DNA of 43,852 bases from Bacillota bacterium. GTDB taxonomy: Bacteria > Bacillota > Bacilli > Paenibacillales > Paenibacillaceae. The notes beneath the pieces were generated by a model, which worked only from the letters and a program-made list of their open reading frames with translations, did not search any database and was not told where the DNA came from. The position numbers were made by a program, and so were the translations under genes. The stretch covers positions 1 to 43,852 of the forward strand of contig JAEWJS010000057.1 in NCBI GenBank assembly GCA_023386495.1. Reading direction: 5' to 3'. Shown piece after piece: positions 7,072 to 15,668 of this stretch; within the stretch, counting starts at the first letter, position 1, and each line of letters begins with the position of its first letter.

Positions 7072-8703
7072 ATGCAACGATTGGCGCAAGGAACATACGG
7101 ATGGGCCAGATGGCTGGCATGCACGATGGCGATCGCGATCGCGATGCTGCTGACGGCGCCATACGGGGCAGAGGCAGCGAAGAACGTATGGGCCGTGTAC
7201 AACGAGGCGCAGGCGCTCGAGAAGAAGGGCAAATATGCCGATGCGATTCGCAAATACGAGCAGACCATACCGGAGTTCGTGAAGAAGAAGGAGTACAGCA
7301 ACGCAGGACAGATGTATCGGCGCATCGGGGATCTCTACGTGAAGCTCAAAAATTACGATGCTGCCGCTATGAACTATGATCAAGAATCCGCATACTATGC
7401 GCTGGCAGGCAAGAAGCAGGAGACGACGGCCGTCAAGATCAAGGCTGACGCGCTGCGCAGCTCGGCCAAGCTGTTCGTACGGGTAGACGCATCCAAGGCT
7501 GGCGACCGCAACTACACCGGCGCGTTATTCGAGCCGAAGAACGGCGCCCTGCTGGGTGCCTACGCGGAACAGGATCCCAAGGTCCACGACCCGGCGGACG
7601 GGAAGCCGTTCTACCCGGAGGCCTTCCCGGTCATGACCGGCAAGAAGCACGCGGGGTATCTGCTGTACTTCTCGTACGGGAACCCGCTGTCGACGATCCA
7701 GAGCCATATCGACAAGGCGAAGGCGAACGGCGTTGCGCTTCAGCTGGCGCTTCAGCCGTTGGAAGGGTTGGATGTCGTGCAGGATGACGCGTACCTGAGG
7801 GGGCTTGCCCGCGATGCGGCAGCAGCCGGTATCCCGATCTTCCTGCGCTTCGCCAATGAGATGAACGGCAATTGGGTGCCTTGGTTCACGACGCCGGAGA
7901 CGTATATCGCCAAGTTCCGGATCGTGGCGAACGTCTTCAAGGAAGAGGCGCCGGACAATGTCGCGATCGTCTGGTCGCCGGACCGTGCGTCCGAGCATAC
8001 GATCCAGGATTATTATCCGGGCGACGCGTATGTCGATTGGGTCGGGATCAGCTTGTATTCGATCTATAATCCGGCGAACGATCCGCTGAAGCAGGGAGAG
8101 GATCGCTCGAGCCATATCGAGAAATTCAAGGCGATCTACGAGATGTATGCGGACCGGAAGCCTGTCTTCATCTCCGAAGGCGCGGTCTCCTATATGTATC
8201 CGGAGAAGCTGCAGGATAAGACGGCATGGGCGGTCTATAAGACACGGGAATTCTACGCCACGCTGCCGATGCTGTTCCCGAAGGTGAAGGGCGTCTACTG
8301 GTTCGACAGCAACTCGGATGCGACTTCGCGCGTGAAGTATTACATGCTCTCCGCCAATCCGAAGCTGCTCGAAGCTTATAAGCAGGTGATTGCCGATCCG
8401 TTCTATCTCGGCTCGCTCGGCGAGGAGGCGCCTTATGTGTACGAGGACGCGTCGAGCGCGAAGCTGCCGGCGGGCAAGGTCAAGCTGTCGGCCTACGTGA
8501 AGACATGGGCGCCGATGCTGTCCAAGGTCACGTACGAGATCGGCGGGAAGACGGTAGGAACGTCCACCGCGCTGCCGTGGACGGTCGATATCGACATGAC
8601 GCAGTACCACGGCAAGACGATTCAAGTGACGATCCGCGCGTATGACAATGCGGCCAAGCTGGTTACGATGCAGAAGGTGCCGATTACGATTGCCAGAAGA
8701 TAG
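7072..8703 (+). CDS. Secreted TPR - GH26 (mannanase-like) protein
   Basis: A 543-residue exported protein. Residues 1-36 form a signal peptide ending near AEA. Residues 37-115 are TPR-like helices (two units around KGKYADAIRKYEQ and LKNYDAAAMNYDQ). Residues about 150-430 match the GH26 clan-A barrel: Glu263 in RFANEMNGNW is the expected acid/base and Glu369 in VFISEG the nucleophile. Residues 465-543 look like a C-terminal beta-sandwich, Ig-like domain. GH26 enzymes mostly cut beta-mannan or mixed-link glucans; the true substrate is not shown. AAGGAG lies 9 nt before the ATG. The TPR-GH26 order is unusual and suggests action at the cell's own wall or exopolysaccharide, which is inference. Confidence 0.85.
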   Translation: MQRLAQGTYGWARWLACTMAIAIAMLLTAPYGAEAAKNVWAVYNEAQALEKKGKYADAIRKYEQTIPEFVKKKEYSNAGQMYRRIGDLYVKLKNYDAAAMNYDQESAYYALAGKKQETTAVKIKADALRSSAKLFVRVDASKAGDRNYTGALFEPKNGALLGAYAEQDPKVHDPADGKPFYPEAFPVMTGKKHAGYLLYFSYGNPLSTIQSHIDKAKANGVALQLALQPLEGLDVVQDDAYLRGLARDAAAAGIPIFLRFANEMNGNWVPWFTTPETYIAKFRIVANVFKEEAPDNVAIVWSPDRASEHTIQDYYPGDAYVDWVGISLYSIYNPANDPLKQGEDRSSHIEKFKAIYEMYADRKPVFISEGAVSYMYPEKLQDKTAWAVYKTREFYATLPMLFPKVKGVYWFDSNSDATSRVKYYMLSANPKLLEAYKQVIADPFYLGSLGEEAPYVYEDASSAKLPAGKVKLSAYVKTWAPMLSKVTYEIGGKTVGTSTALPWTVDIDMTQYHGKTIQVTIRAYDNAAKLVTMQKVPITIARR

Positions 8704-8713
8704 TGGGTAATAG

Positions 8714-8767
8714 AAGAAGGCTTCCCGCCGGGCACGTTCATGCGTGCTTGCGAAAGGAAGCCTTCTT
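8714..8767. terminator. Bidirectional hairpin terminator
   Basis: AAGAAGGCTTCC (8714-8725) and GGAAGCCTTCTT (8756-8767) form a 12-bp stem with a smaller GCACG/CGTGC hairpin inside the loop. It lies between the convergent GH26 and bactofilin genes. Confidence 0.7.
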
Positions 8768-8777
8768 GTTCGTGTGC

Positions 8778-9230
8778 TTACCAGGATTTGATCGGCTGCG
8801 GCGCTTGCTCATCGAAGCCGCTCTTGCCGGCGTGCGAATGCGAATCGATCTTCGCGTCTTCGGACTCCTTGGGAGCGGCGGCTTTGCTCTCCATGCGGCT
8901 GTTGCCCTGGAATTGGCCGCCTTCCTCGATCATCAGCGCTTGCACGTTGATATTGCCGCTCAGGCGGCCCTTCGAAGTGATGAGGAGCTTGCCCTTCGCG
9001 ACGATATTGCCGGTGACGTGGCCGGCTATCGTGACGTTGCGCGCGGTAATGTTCGATTGCACGTGACCCTTCTCTCCGATCGTCACGTCGCCGGAGCATT
9101 CGATATCGCCGTTCACTTGTCCTTCGACCCGGATGCCTGCTTCCGATTTGATGCGGCCTTCGAAGACGCTGCCTTCGCCGACCAGCGTATCGGTCGAGCT
9201 GGGATCGATTCGATGCTTGCTCTTGAACAT
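8778..9230 (-). CDS. Bactofilin (polymer-forming cytoskeletal protein)
   Basis: A 150-residue protein with the bactofilin beta-helix: repeated hexad-like strands from TLVGEGSVFEG through GDIECSGDVTIGEKG and GRLSGNINVQALMIEEGG, flanked by a short N-terminus (MFKSKHRIDPSS) and a disordered Ala/Ser/His-rich tail. Such proteins form nucleotide-free filaments at the membrane that position wall enzymes. The start at 9230 matches family N-termini; its GAGGAGG is built into the last codons of the M23 gene upstream, only 7 bp away, so the two are translationally linked. Pairing with an M23 peptidase is a known bactofilin arrangement (for example in Helicobacter and Myxococcus). Confidence 0.93.
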   Translation of the reverse strand: MFKSKHRIDPSSTDTLVGEGSVFEGRIKSEAGIRVEGQVNGDIECSGDVTIGEKGHVQSNITARNVTIAGHVTGNIVAKGKLLITSKGRLSGNINVQALMIEEGGQFQGNSRMESKAAAPKESEDAKIDSHSHAGKSGFDEQAPQPIKSW

Positions 9231-9237
9231 AAGTAAT

Positions 9238-10245
9238 CTATTCCTCCTCATGGATATCCAGATAAGGTCTGGGGTCGACAGGGGTATCGTTCTTCCAAAT
9301 CTCGTAATGGAGATGAGGCCCGGTGCTTCTGCCCGTCGAGCCGAGCTCGCCGATCTCATCGCCTTGCTTCACTTGCATGCCTGTGTCTACATAGCGCTTG
9401 CGCAGGTGCATGTAGACGCTCTTGAAGCCCGACGGGTGGGACAACACGATATATTGCCCTCTCGACTTGGTATAGGACGATTCCACGACCTTGCCGTTAG
9501 CGGCGGCATAGATCGGATCGCCCGAGCGCCCTGCCATGTCGATGCCGTTGTGCAGGGCCGGCTTCCCGGAGAACGGATCCCGGCGAACGCCGAACACGGA
9601 TGTGACCCGCGTGGACGTCGTAGGCCACAGGGTCGGCGTAATCGCGAGCAGGCGCAGCTTCTCTTGCGCGACGCTGGCCGTCGCCTCCAGCCGATGCTGC
9701 AGGGCTTCCGTGTCGTCCATCAGCGTATCGAGGCTGACGGAAGTCTGGTCCAGCAGCGATTGGAGCGCGCGCTCGGTTACCGGGAGCGATTCGCCGCCGA
9801 CATGACCGTCGGGTTCGTCCTGCGCTGCCGGAGCCTGAACGGCCTTGGCGGCATTCTTCTCGCCCGGGAGCGCAATGTTCGCGATCGACTGGAGCTCGGA
9901 CTCCAGCTGATCCAGCTCTTCGAGCCGCCTCTCCACTGTGGCGGCGTTCTCGGACAGCCGCAGCAGCTCGGCTTGCAGCGTCTCGATGGCCTGCTCCTTG
10001 TCCGTCAGTGCGGTACTGTATGTATCGGATGCAAGCGCGAGCTTATCGTGCAGCTCGCTGATTCGGGCCGCATCATCCGTTCGAAGCAGCAGCATCGTCA
10101 GCGCGCTTCCTGCAATCAGCAGGAGCATCGCGCACAGTACGGCTAGCGTATAGCCGCGCAGCTGGAACTTTCGAACCTCGTGATGACTGTCGGGCACGAC
10201 GAGAAACGTGAACCGTTTCCGCAGTATGCCTCGCCATAACTTCAT
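9238..10245 (-). CDS. Membrane-anchored M23 peptidase
   Basis: A 335-residue peptidoglycan endopeptidase homologue. A basic N-terminus is followed by one membrane helix (about residues 33-55), then a coiled coil (residues 60-115, ISELHDKLALASDTY through RRLEELDQLESELQ), a linker, and a LytM domain with zinc ligands in HNGIDMAG and HLHYE. The ATG at 10245 has GGAGGTG 4-5 nt upstream; an in-frame ATG at 10263 lies ahead of it. The catalytic part would face the wall. It forms an operon with the bactofilin gene, which probably localises it. Confidence 0.93.
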   Translation of the reverse strand: MKLWRGILRKRFTFLVVPDSHHEVRKFQLRGYTLAVLCAMLLLIAGSALTMLLLRTDDAARISELHDKLALASDTYSTALTDKEQAIETLQAELLRLSENAATVERRLEELDQLESELQSIANIALPGEKNAAKAVQAPAAQDEPDGHVGGESLPVTERALQSLLDQTSVSLDTLMDDTEALQHRLEATASVAQEKLRLLAITPTLWPTTSTRVTSVFGVRRDPFSGKPALHNGIDMAGRSGDPIYAAANGKVVESSYTKSRGQYIVLSHPSGFKSVYMHLRKRYVDTGMQVKQGDEIGELGSTGRSTGPHLHYEIWKNDTPVDPRPYLDIHEEE

Positions 10246-10428
10246 GGTGCACCTCCAGAACAACTACTAGCTTTATCATCTTGACAGTATTCGCCAAAAT
10301 GAGACAAAAACCTCTATTTCCTAAAAAAATCTTGGGAAATTCGACCATTCTGAGAAAGGATTTAGTAAGATGGAGTCGAATTTGTATAGATAACTCAGAC
10401 ATTTACGAAAACGGAAGGAGGCGCAATT

Positions 10429-11526
10429 GTGGCACGACTCGCAGGTATAGACGTCGGTAACGATAGCGTCAAAGTCATTCTGGACGGCTCGGCAGAAGCC
10501 GTCATGATTCCCAACATTGTGTCGCCGGGCTACGAGCGGCATGTTCTTCAGGAGGAGGATTCCCCCCTTAAGGCGCTGGATGTCATGGTCTACAGCCCGA
10601 AGCTGAAGAAGAACAATCAACGGTATTTCGTCGGCCTGCTCGCGACGGACGATCAAGACAATGCCGAGCTGGAGGAGTCGGACAACAAGGCCGTCAGCGA
10701 TCAATCGCTGGTCGTTGCCTTGACGGCGCTCGCCTATGCGGCCGTCACGAACGGCAGCATGGGAGTCGCGGGCGGCGGTCAGCCGGACGAAGCCGAATTC
10801 ATTATCGGGACAGGGCTGCCTGTCCGAACCTATGCGGGCTATCACCGCAGCTTCGAAGAAAGGCTCGTCGGGGAGCATGAGGTATCGTTCCTCTCGACGC
10901 CGAAGCTTGCGGGACGCCGCGTGCGGGTCATCATTCGGCGGGCGATCGTCTCCGTAGAAGGCGCCGCCGCGTTGTTCCACCTGGCCACGTACGACAACTT
11001 GCAGGTGAAGAACGAAGAACTTTATTTCGGCTGCATCGGCGTATGCGAGATGGGAGCACAGACGACCGATTTTCCCGTAATCAAGCGCATGAGCATCGAC
11101 AATCAGTTCAGCACAGGCGAGCAGTTCGGCCTAGGCACCTACCTGGATGGCATCATTCGCGAAGTGGAAGACCAGTACGGCTACCGCTTCCCCAGCCGTT
11201 CCAAGCTTGTCCAGCGCATTCGCAGCAGAGAATTCGTCATTCACCGCCTCGGCGAGGGGCAGGCGGATATCCGCTCGATCGTCGATGCCCACTTCGCGCG
11301 CGCGGCGGCACGCATCGTCGAGCTGATTCGCAAGCGGTGGACCAAGCATCCCGATATTCAATGTTTCTATGTATTGGGCGGCGGCGCTGCGGCATTGAAG
11401 TCTTACATCATCGAGGCCGCGGGCTCGATCCGGCTGCGGTTCGTCGAAGACAGCGAGCTGCTGAACGTGCACGGTTATCTGAAGCTGGCCAAGAATAAGA
11501 TGAACGCGGCTGCATCGTCAGTCTAG
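10429..11526 (+). CDS. ParM/StbA-like actin homologue
   Basis: A 365-residue actin-fold ATPase of the ParM/StbA-like group. It has the phosphate-1 motif GIDVGNDSVKV near residues 6-16, a second phosphate-type motif CEMGAQTTDF near 204-213, and an adenosine-type motif YVLGGGAAALK near residue 325. The GTG start is supported by AAGGAGG 7 nt upstream. No parR-like DNA-binding gene and no clustered iterons adjoin it, so ordinary plasmid partition is unlikely. It is divergent from the M23-bactofilin pair, a neighbourhood that suggests a cytoskeletal or envelope role. This last point is inference. Confidence 0.88.
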   Translation: MARLAGIDVGNDSVKVILDGSAEAVMIPNIVSPGYERHVLQEEDSPLKALDVMVYSPKLKKNNQRYFVGLLATDDQDNAELEESDNKAVSDQSLVVALTALAYAAVTNGSMGVAGGGQPDEAEFIIGTGLPVRTYAGYHRSFEERLVGEHEVSFLSTPKLAGRRVRVIIRRAIVSVEGAAALFHLATYDNLQVKNEELYFGCIGVCEMGAQTTDFPVIKRMSIDNQFSTGEQFGLGTYLDGIIREVEDQYGYRFPSRSKLVQRIRSREFVIHRLGEGQADIRSIVDAHFARAAARIVELIRKRWTKHPDIQCFYVLGGGAAALKSYIIEAAGSIRLRFVEDSELLNVHGYLKLAKNKMNAAASSV

Positions 11527-11545
11527 CGTTGCGATTAATCTGTGT

Positions 11546-11588
11546 ACCGGACAAGGGGCGTCGACTTTCGAACGCCTCTTTGTTCGGT
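11546..11588 (+). terminator. Terminator after the actin-like gene
   Basis: ACCGGACAAGGGGCGT and AACGCCTCTTTGTTCGGT form an imperfect stem with a 9-nt loop, followed by a T-rich stretch (TATGTATATTTT). Confidence 0.55.
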
Positions 11589-11723
11589 TATGTATATTTT
11601 GTCGAAAGAGATAGAAGACTTGGCGGTTATATGTTACTTTATACTTATATCTTACATGCCTGCGCAATGACTCATCCAGCCAAACGACAACTATGTTAAA
11701 CTCTCCCTGGAGCTGATCCTAGA

Positions 11724-14135
11724 ATGAGCTTTTCGTTGCCCTTTATTCTGCAATTCATACCGTTCGCGCTCATGTTCTACATGGCGATCGAGATCTACCT
11801 GAGGAATTCCCGGAGCTTCCAGCACCTGTTGACGATGCAGCTATTCCTGGCGCTCAGCATGCTGTTCTTGAGCGAGTTCTTCATTCACGTATTGTCGGAA
11901 CAATACGCGGAAATGGCTTCGCGTTATATGAAGCTGCTCTCTTCCTTCTTCATGATGACCTACGGTATGTATTTCATTAAGTCATTCACGGCCGCATCCA
12001 GATATAGTATCCTAGCGCATGCGGTTTCACTCCTGCCGCTCTTGGCGATTCCGCTGCTCGTGCTCGCGCCGGAGACGTTCGCGGTCAAGGTAGTGCCGGG
12101 TGTCGGAATCTGGAAGATGGACGAATTCAGTCCGTCGCTTCAATGGCTCCTCATGGGGGTCGGAACCTACGCCGTGATCATCTTCTTCATTCGGCTGGTA
12201 CTCGTGTACCGCCGCATCCATGCGCGCGATGATCTCGTATTGGAGAAGAAGCGGATCCGCATCGTCCAATACGGCGCGTTCGCAACGGTCGTCTGGGCCG
12301 TGCTCTGCCAGATCCTATACCCTCAGCTCGATCTTGGGGACATTGGGCTGCCGCTTGGGACGATATCCTCCTACGGCGTGTTCTTCCTGGCCTGGTCGAT
12401 CCGCTACGCGATGGTCAACTACGAATTCCTCATGTCGACCGGTCGAAGATATGAGCGGCTGTTCGACCTGTCGCCGAACGGGATCGCGCTGCTCGACGAC
12501 CGCGGGAGGCTGGTCGAGGCGAACGGCGCCTTCCTCCGGATGCTTGGCGAAGAGCCGAACAGCCGGTCGTGGAAGCATGAGCCGATCATGAATTACTTGG
12601 TATTCGACAAGAGCACCGACGATCAGCGCCGGCTGCGGGAGTGCTTCGCGCTCAAGGAAAGAGCGTTCTTCGAGCTCGTCATCCGCAATCGCCGGCTGCG
12701 ATCGTATACGCTCCAGCTTGACGTCGACAGCTTCGAGATGGAGGGACAGATCTGGACCTTCGTCATGGCGAAAGACGTCACCTCGCAGAAGGAGAGCGAA
12801 CGCAAGCTCGAATATTTGGCTTATCACGACCCCCTTACCGGAATCGGCAATCGAAGCCGGTTCTACGAGCGTCTGGAGGATGAACTGAGGAAGCCGGCTC
12901 GGCCTGATCGCATGATCGCTGTGCTGCTGATCGACCTGGACCAATTCAAGTGGATTAACGATACGATGGGGCACTCTGCAGGGGACGAGCTGCTGCAGGC
13001 CGTCGCTAAGCGTCTGACCGACGAGCCGCTGCCGGAGGGGAGCACCATTGCGCGCATGGGCGGCGACGAGTTCGTCATTCTCATGCCGTCCATACGATCG
13101 GAGGACGAAGCGAAGCAATACGCAGCCGGACTGATCGAGCGCTTCAATGCACCGTTCGACTTACAGGGGCGGGCATTCCGCATGACGATCAGCATGGGGA
13201 TCAGCCTTGCGCCGCGTGACGGCGAAGATGCCGAATCGATTCTCCGCAGCGCGGATTCCGCCATGTATGCCGCCAAGAAGGCGGGCCGCAATCAATACCT
13301 CATGTTCAAGCCGACGCAGCAGGCATCTGCCGAACGCGCGCTCAGCCTGATGAACGGACTAAGTGCCGCGATGGAACGCGGCGAATTCGAGCTGCACTAC
13401 CAGCCGCAGACAGAGCTGCGTTCGGGCCGAATGATCGGTGTCGAGGCGCTGCTGCGCTGGCATTCGGCCGAGCTGGGAAGCGTATCGCCTGCCGCATTCA
13501 TTCCGATTGCCGAGGAGACCGGCGCGATCGTGCCGATCGGCGACTGGGTGCTGCGCTCGGCGTTGACGCAGGGCAAGCGCTGGCTGAGCGAAGGGCATGC
13601 CGATCTCGTCGTATCCGTGAACCTGTCTGCTCGTCAGCTTAGAGAACCGGGCATCGCCGAGCGCATAGCCGTCATCCTTGCGGAGCATGACTATCCTGCC
13701 CGCAATCTGTGCTTGGAGATCACGGAGAGCTCTGCGATGGTGGATCCGGTTGATACGCTGCGCGTCTGTCAGGAGATCGTCGCGTTAGGCGTTACGCTGG
13801 CGATTGACGATTTTGGCACAGGGTACTCCTCGCTCAGCATGATCAGCCGGTTCCCGTTCCGCATCGTCAAGATCGACAAGTCGTTGGTGCGGGATATCGG
13901 CCTCAGCCGCAAGGATGCCGCCGTCATCCGCACAATCGTCAAGCTGTCGCATCATCTGGAGATGCGGGTGCTGGCGGAGGGCGTCGAGACAGAGGAGCAG
14001 GAACGGATGCTGCGCCGCTTCGGCTGCCAGGAATCGCAGGGCTATCTGCGCGGCAAGCCGATGCCGGCCGAGGCGATCGACCGGCTGCTGCGGGATGATG
14101 GGCAGGGGACAGCCAAGGAGGAAACATTAGCATGA
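11724..14135 (+). CDS. Membrane GGDEF-EAL cyclic-di-GMP enzyme with PAS
   Basis: An 803-residue protein that may both make and degrade cyclic di-GMP. About seven membrane helices fill residues 1-230, a PAS domain follows at about 242-355, then GGDEF (MGGDEF at 445-450) and EAL (EALLRW from 574). EAL catalytic motifs look complete: SVNLSARQL, EITESSAM, DDFGTGYSSLS (695-705), KIDKSLV and AEGVET. The GGDEF core is intact, but the product-inhibition RxxD site before it is absent (PEGS at that position). The net activity cannot be read from sequence. The 3' end overlaps the glycosyltransferase start by 4 bp (ATGA). Confidence 0.95.
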   Translation: MSFSLPFILQFIPFALMFYMAIEIYLRNSRSFQHLLTMQLFLALSMLFLSEFFIHVLSEQYAEMASRYMKLLSSFFMMTYGMYFIKSFTAASRYSILAHAVSLLPLLAIPLLVLAPETFAVKVVPGVGIWKMDEFSPSLQWLLMGVGTYAVIIFFIRLVLVYRRIHARDDLVLEKKRIRIVQYGAFATVVWAVLCQILYPQLDLGDIGLPLGTISSYGVFFLAWSIRYAMVNYEFLMSTGRRYERLFDLSPNGIALLDDRGRLVEANGAFLRMLGEEPNSRSWKHEPIMNYLVFDKSTDDQRRLRECFALKERAFFELVIRNRRLRSYTLQLDVDSFEMEGQIWTFVMAKDVTSQKESERKLEYLAYHDPLTGIGNRSRFYERLEDELRKPARPDRMIAVLLIDLDQFKWINDTMGHSAGDELLQAVAKRLTDEPLPEGSTIARMGGDEFVILMPSIRSEDEAKQYAAGLIERFNAPFDLQGRAFRMTISMGISLAPRDGEDAESILRSADSAMYAAKKAGRNQYLMFKPTQQASAERALSLMNGLSAAMERGEFELHYQPQTELRSGRMIGVEALLRWHSAELGSVSPAAFIPIAEETGAIVPIGDWVLRSALTQGKRWLSEGHADLVVSVNLSARQLREPGIAERIAVILAEHDYPARNLCLEITESSAMVDPVDTLRVCQEIVALGVTLAIDDFGTGYSSLSMISRFPFRIVKIDKSLVRDIGLSRKDAAVIRTIVKLSHHLEMRVLAEGVETEEQERMLRRFGCQESQGYLRGKPMPAEAIDRLLRDDGQGTAKEETLA

Positions 14136-14944
14136 GCGAACCGCTCGTATCGGTCATCATACCGACCTATAACCGTCCGTTGCAATTGGGCGAACTGCTG
14201 GAATCACTCAGCCGCCAGACCTACCGCAATCTGGAGATTATAATCGTGAACGACGCCGGAGAACCGGTGGATGACGTCGTGGGCTGCTACGAGGAGTTAT
14301 CGATTACGATTCTGAACCAGCCGACGAACCAGCGTCATGTGCATGCGCGTAACCGTGCTTTAGAGGCGGCTGCCGGCACGTACATCCTGCTATGCGACGA
14401 CGATGATCTGCTGCTGCCCACGCATATCGAGCGAATGGTCCAGGAGCTGGCCGATTGCGATCTCGTCTATTCGGACGTGGAAATATTCGATTACGTCATC
14501 GAGAACGGGCAGCGACAAGTCACGTCAAGATTCCTGTTCGCTTATCGCTTAGACCTCGGCGGGATGCGCAAATTTTCGACCTACGTGCCCTCGGGCAGCA
14601 TGTACCGCAAGTCGGTGCATGATACGATCGGTCCGTTCGATGCGGAGATGAGCCATTACTGGGATTGGGATTTCTTCTTGCGGGTGTCGGCTCACTACTG
14701 CGTGAAGCGCGTCGCAGAAGCGAGCGTCCTCTATGCATTCTCCCAGCAAGGGGGCAACATGTCCGCGAATCAAGGGGATTCCCATCGCATCCATCTCGAC
14801 ATGCTGTGCGCGAAGCACGGGCTCGGCGAGCTGCCGACGAAGAACTTCTTCCTGCTGCTCGAAGAGCCGGAGGTGAAGGCACGCCGCGCGCCGTCCAAGG
14901 TGCTGTGGGATGGGCAGCCGTTCGTATCGCGTTATCGCAGCTAA
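14132..14944 (+). CDS. Family 2 glycosyltransferase
   Basis: A 270-residue cytosolic GT-A enzyme. VSVIIPTYNRP opens the nucleotide-sugar fold, LEIIIVNDAG follows, and LLCDDDDLLLP holds the metal-binding DxD. A late YWDWDFFLRV resembles the acceptor-side ED-type motif. No membrane helices are seen. Its ATG overlaps the TGA of the GGDEF-EAL gene, and GGAGGAAA lies 9 nt upstream, so the two genes should be translated together. This suggests that the sugar transfer is coupled to cyclic di-GMP signalling. The sugar and acceptor are unknown. Confidence 0.9.
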   Translation: MSEPLVSVIIPTYNRPLQLGELLESLSRQTYRNLEIIIVNDAGEPVDDVVGCYEELSITILNQPTNQRHVHARNRALEAAAGTYILLCDDDDLLLPTHIERMVQELADCDLVYSDVEIFDYVIENGQRQVTSRFLFAYRLDLGGMRKFSTYVPSGSMYRKSVHDTIGPFDAEMSHYWDWDFFLRVSAHYCVKRVAEASVLYAFSQQGGNMSANQGDSHRIHLDMLCAKHGLGELPTKNFFLLLEEPEVKARRAPSKVLWDGQPFVSRYRS

Positions 14945-15060
14945 TTCCGCGGGGATATTCGCCTATTCGAGGCGCGCGCATCGAACCGGTCCGCCATCGG
15001 CATCGTCTAACGATTAGGAAGACGATGAACGGCTGATGCCGGAGAGAAGCGGGTGAGCGC

Positions 15061-15312
15061 ATGACGCACGCGTACCGAATCAAGCGATTGCGAGAGATCG
15101 AGACGGTCTGCTATCGGATCTGTTACCATATGCTAGGCTGCGAGACGCTTGCCCATGAAGCGGCTAAGCGGACGCTCATGAAGCTCTACGACGATGCTGC
15201 GTTCTTCGCGGCCGAGGGTGCGGAACAGGCCGCATGGCTGCGCCGGGAGGCGGCAGCCGCGAGCATCGGCGTGCATGAGGAACGCAATAAGAACGCAGCC
15301 GTAGGCGCATAA
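15061..15312 (+). CDS. Small protein resembling part of sigma region 2
   Basis: An 83-residue protein of unknown function. The segment VCYRICYHMLGCETLAHEAA, followed by KRTLMKLYDD, resembles the helix pair of ECF sigma-factor region 2 (compare the family pattern YRxAYxxLGxxxxAEDxxQ), but region 4 is missing and the acidic core-binding residues are replaced. The purine-rich AAGCGGGTGAG precedes the ATG by a few bases. It follows the glycosyltransferase by 116 bp on the same strand and ends before a strong terminator. It may be a relic or a small regulator. Confidence 0.6.
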   Translation: MTHAYRIKRLREIETVCYRICYHMLGCETLAHEAAKRTLMKLYDDAAFFAAEGAEQAAWLRREAAAASIGVHEERNKNAAVGA

Positions 15313-15378
15313 GCACAGGCTTGAGGGTGATTGTGCGAGCGTATGGGAGGCAGCGAACGGAATACGATATGTTCTCAT

Positions 15379-15422
15379 GAAGGCCTTGAAGGCTGCGTGA
15401 ACGCGCAGCTTCCAAGGCCTTC
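15379..15422 (+). terminator. Strong hairpin terminator
   Basis: A 19-nt arm beginning GAAGGCCTTG pairs with an arm ending CAAGGCCTTC, with one mismatch and one G.U pair, followed by TTCGTTGTTGTCTTT. Confidence 0.8.
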
Positions 15423-15429
15423 TTCGTTG

Positions 15430-15502
15430 TTGTCTTTATAAGTTTTATTTATATAACATACAGAATGTATCATGTAAACCGCCGGTTTTGCTACGAAACG
15501 GC
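15430..15502 (+). promoter_or_regulatory. AT-rich promoter region of the ehu-ect operon
   Basis: TTGTCT (15430-15435), a 16-bp spacer and TATAAC (15452-15457) form a sigma-A-like promoter in a strikingly AT-rich stretch. Downstream, GCCGGTTT (15481-15488) and AAACGGC (15496-15502) are inverted repeats with one extra base and could be an operator. The remaining leader to the GTG at 15669 is C-rich and shows no recognised riboswitch. The whole gap 15313-15668 contains no gene beyond this region and the preceding terminator. Confidence 0.4.
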
Positions 15503-15668
15503 ATGATGTGGGAGGAAATAGAAGGGAAAGGCCGGTGACCCCCCCTCACCCCAAGTGATCTCCAAATACCCCCAGATAAGGAGGCTCAGCCGAAATGACC
15601 CCTCCGGCTATGCATGTTACCATTAAACCTGTTCGCGAACGAAAATCCAGAAAGGTTGTGGGAAGAAC

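Noticed and set aside
7037..7153. 38-codon frame starting after GGGAGGA and overlapping the GH26 signal peptide
   Set aside because: The ribosome site is good, but the product is Arg/Trp-rich, overlaps another gene out of frame and has no supporting feature; probably chance.
10429..11526. Plasmid partition locus
   Set aside because: The actin-like gene lacks a ParR-type partner and a centromere-like repeat array, and all neighbours are chromosomal in character.
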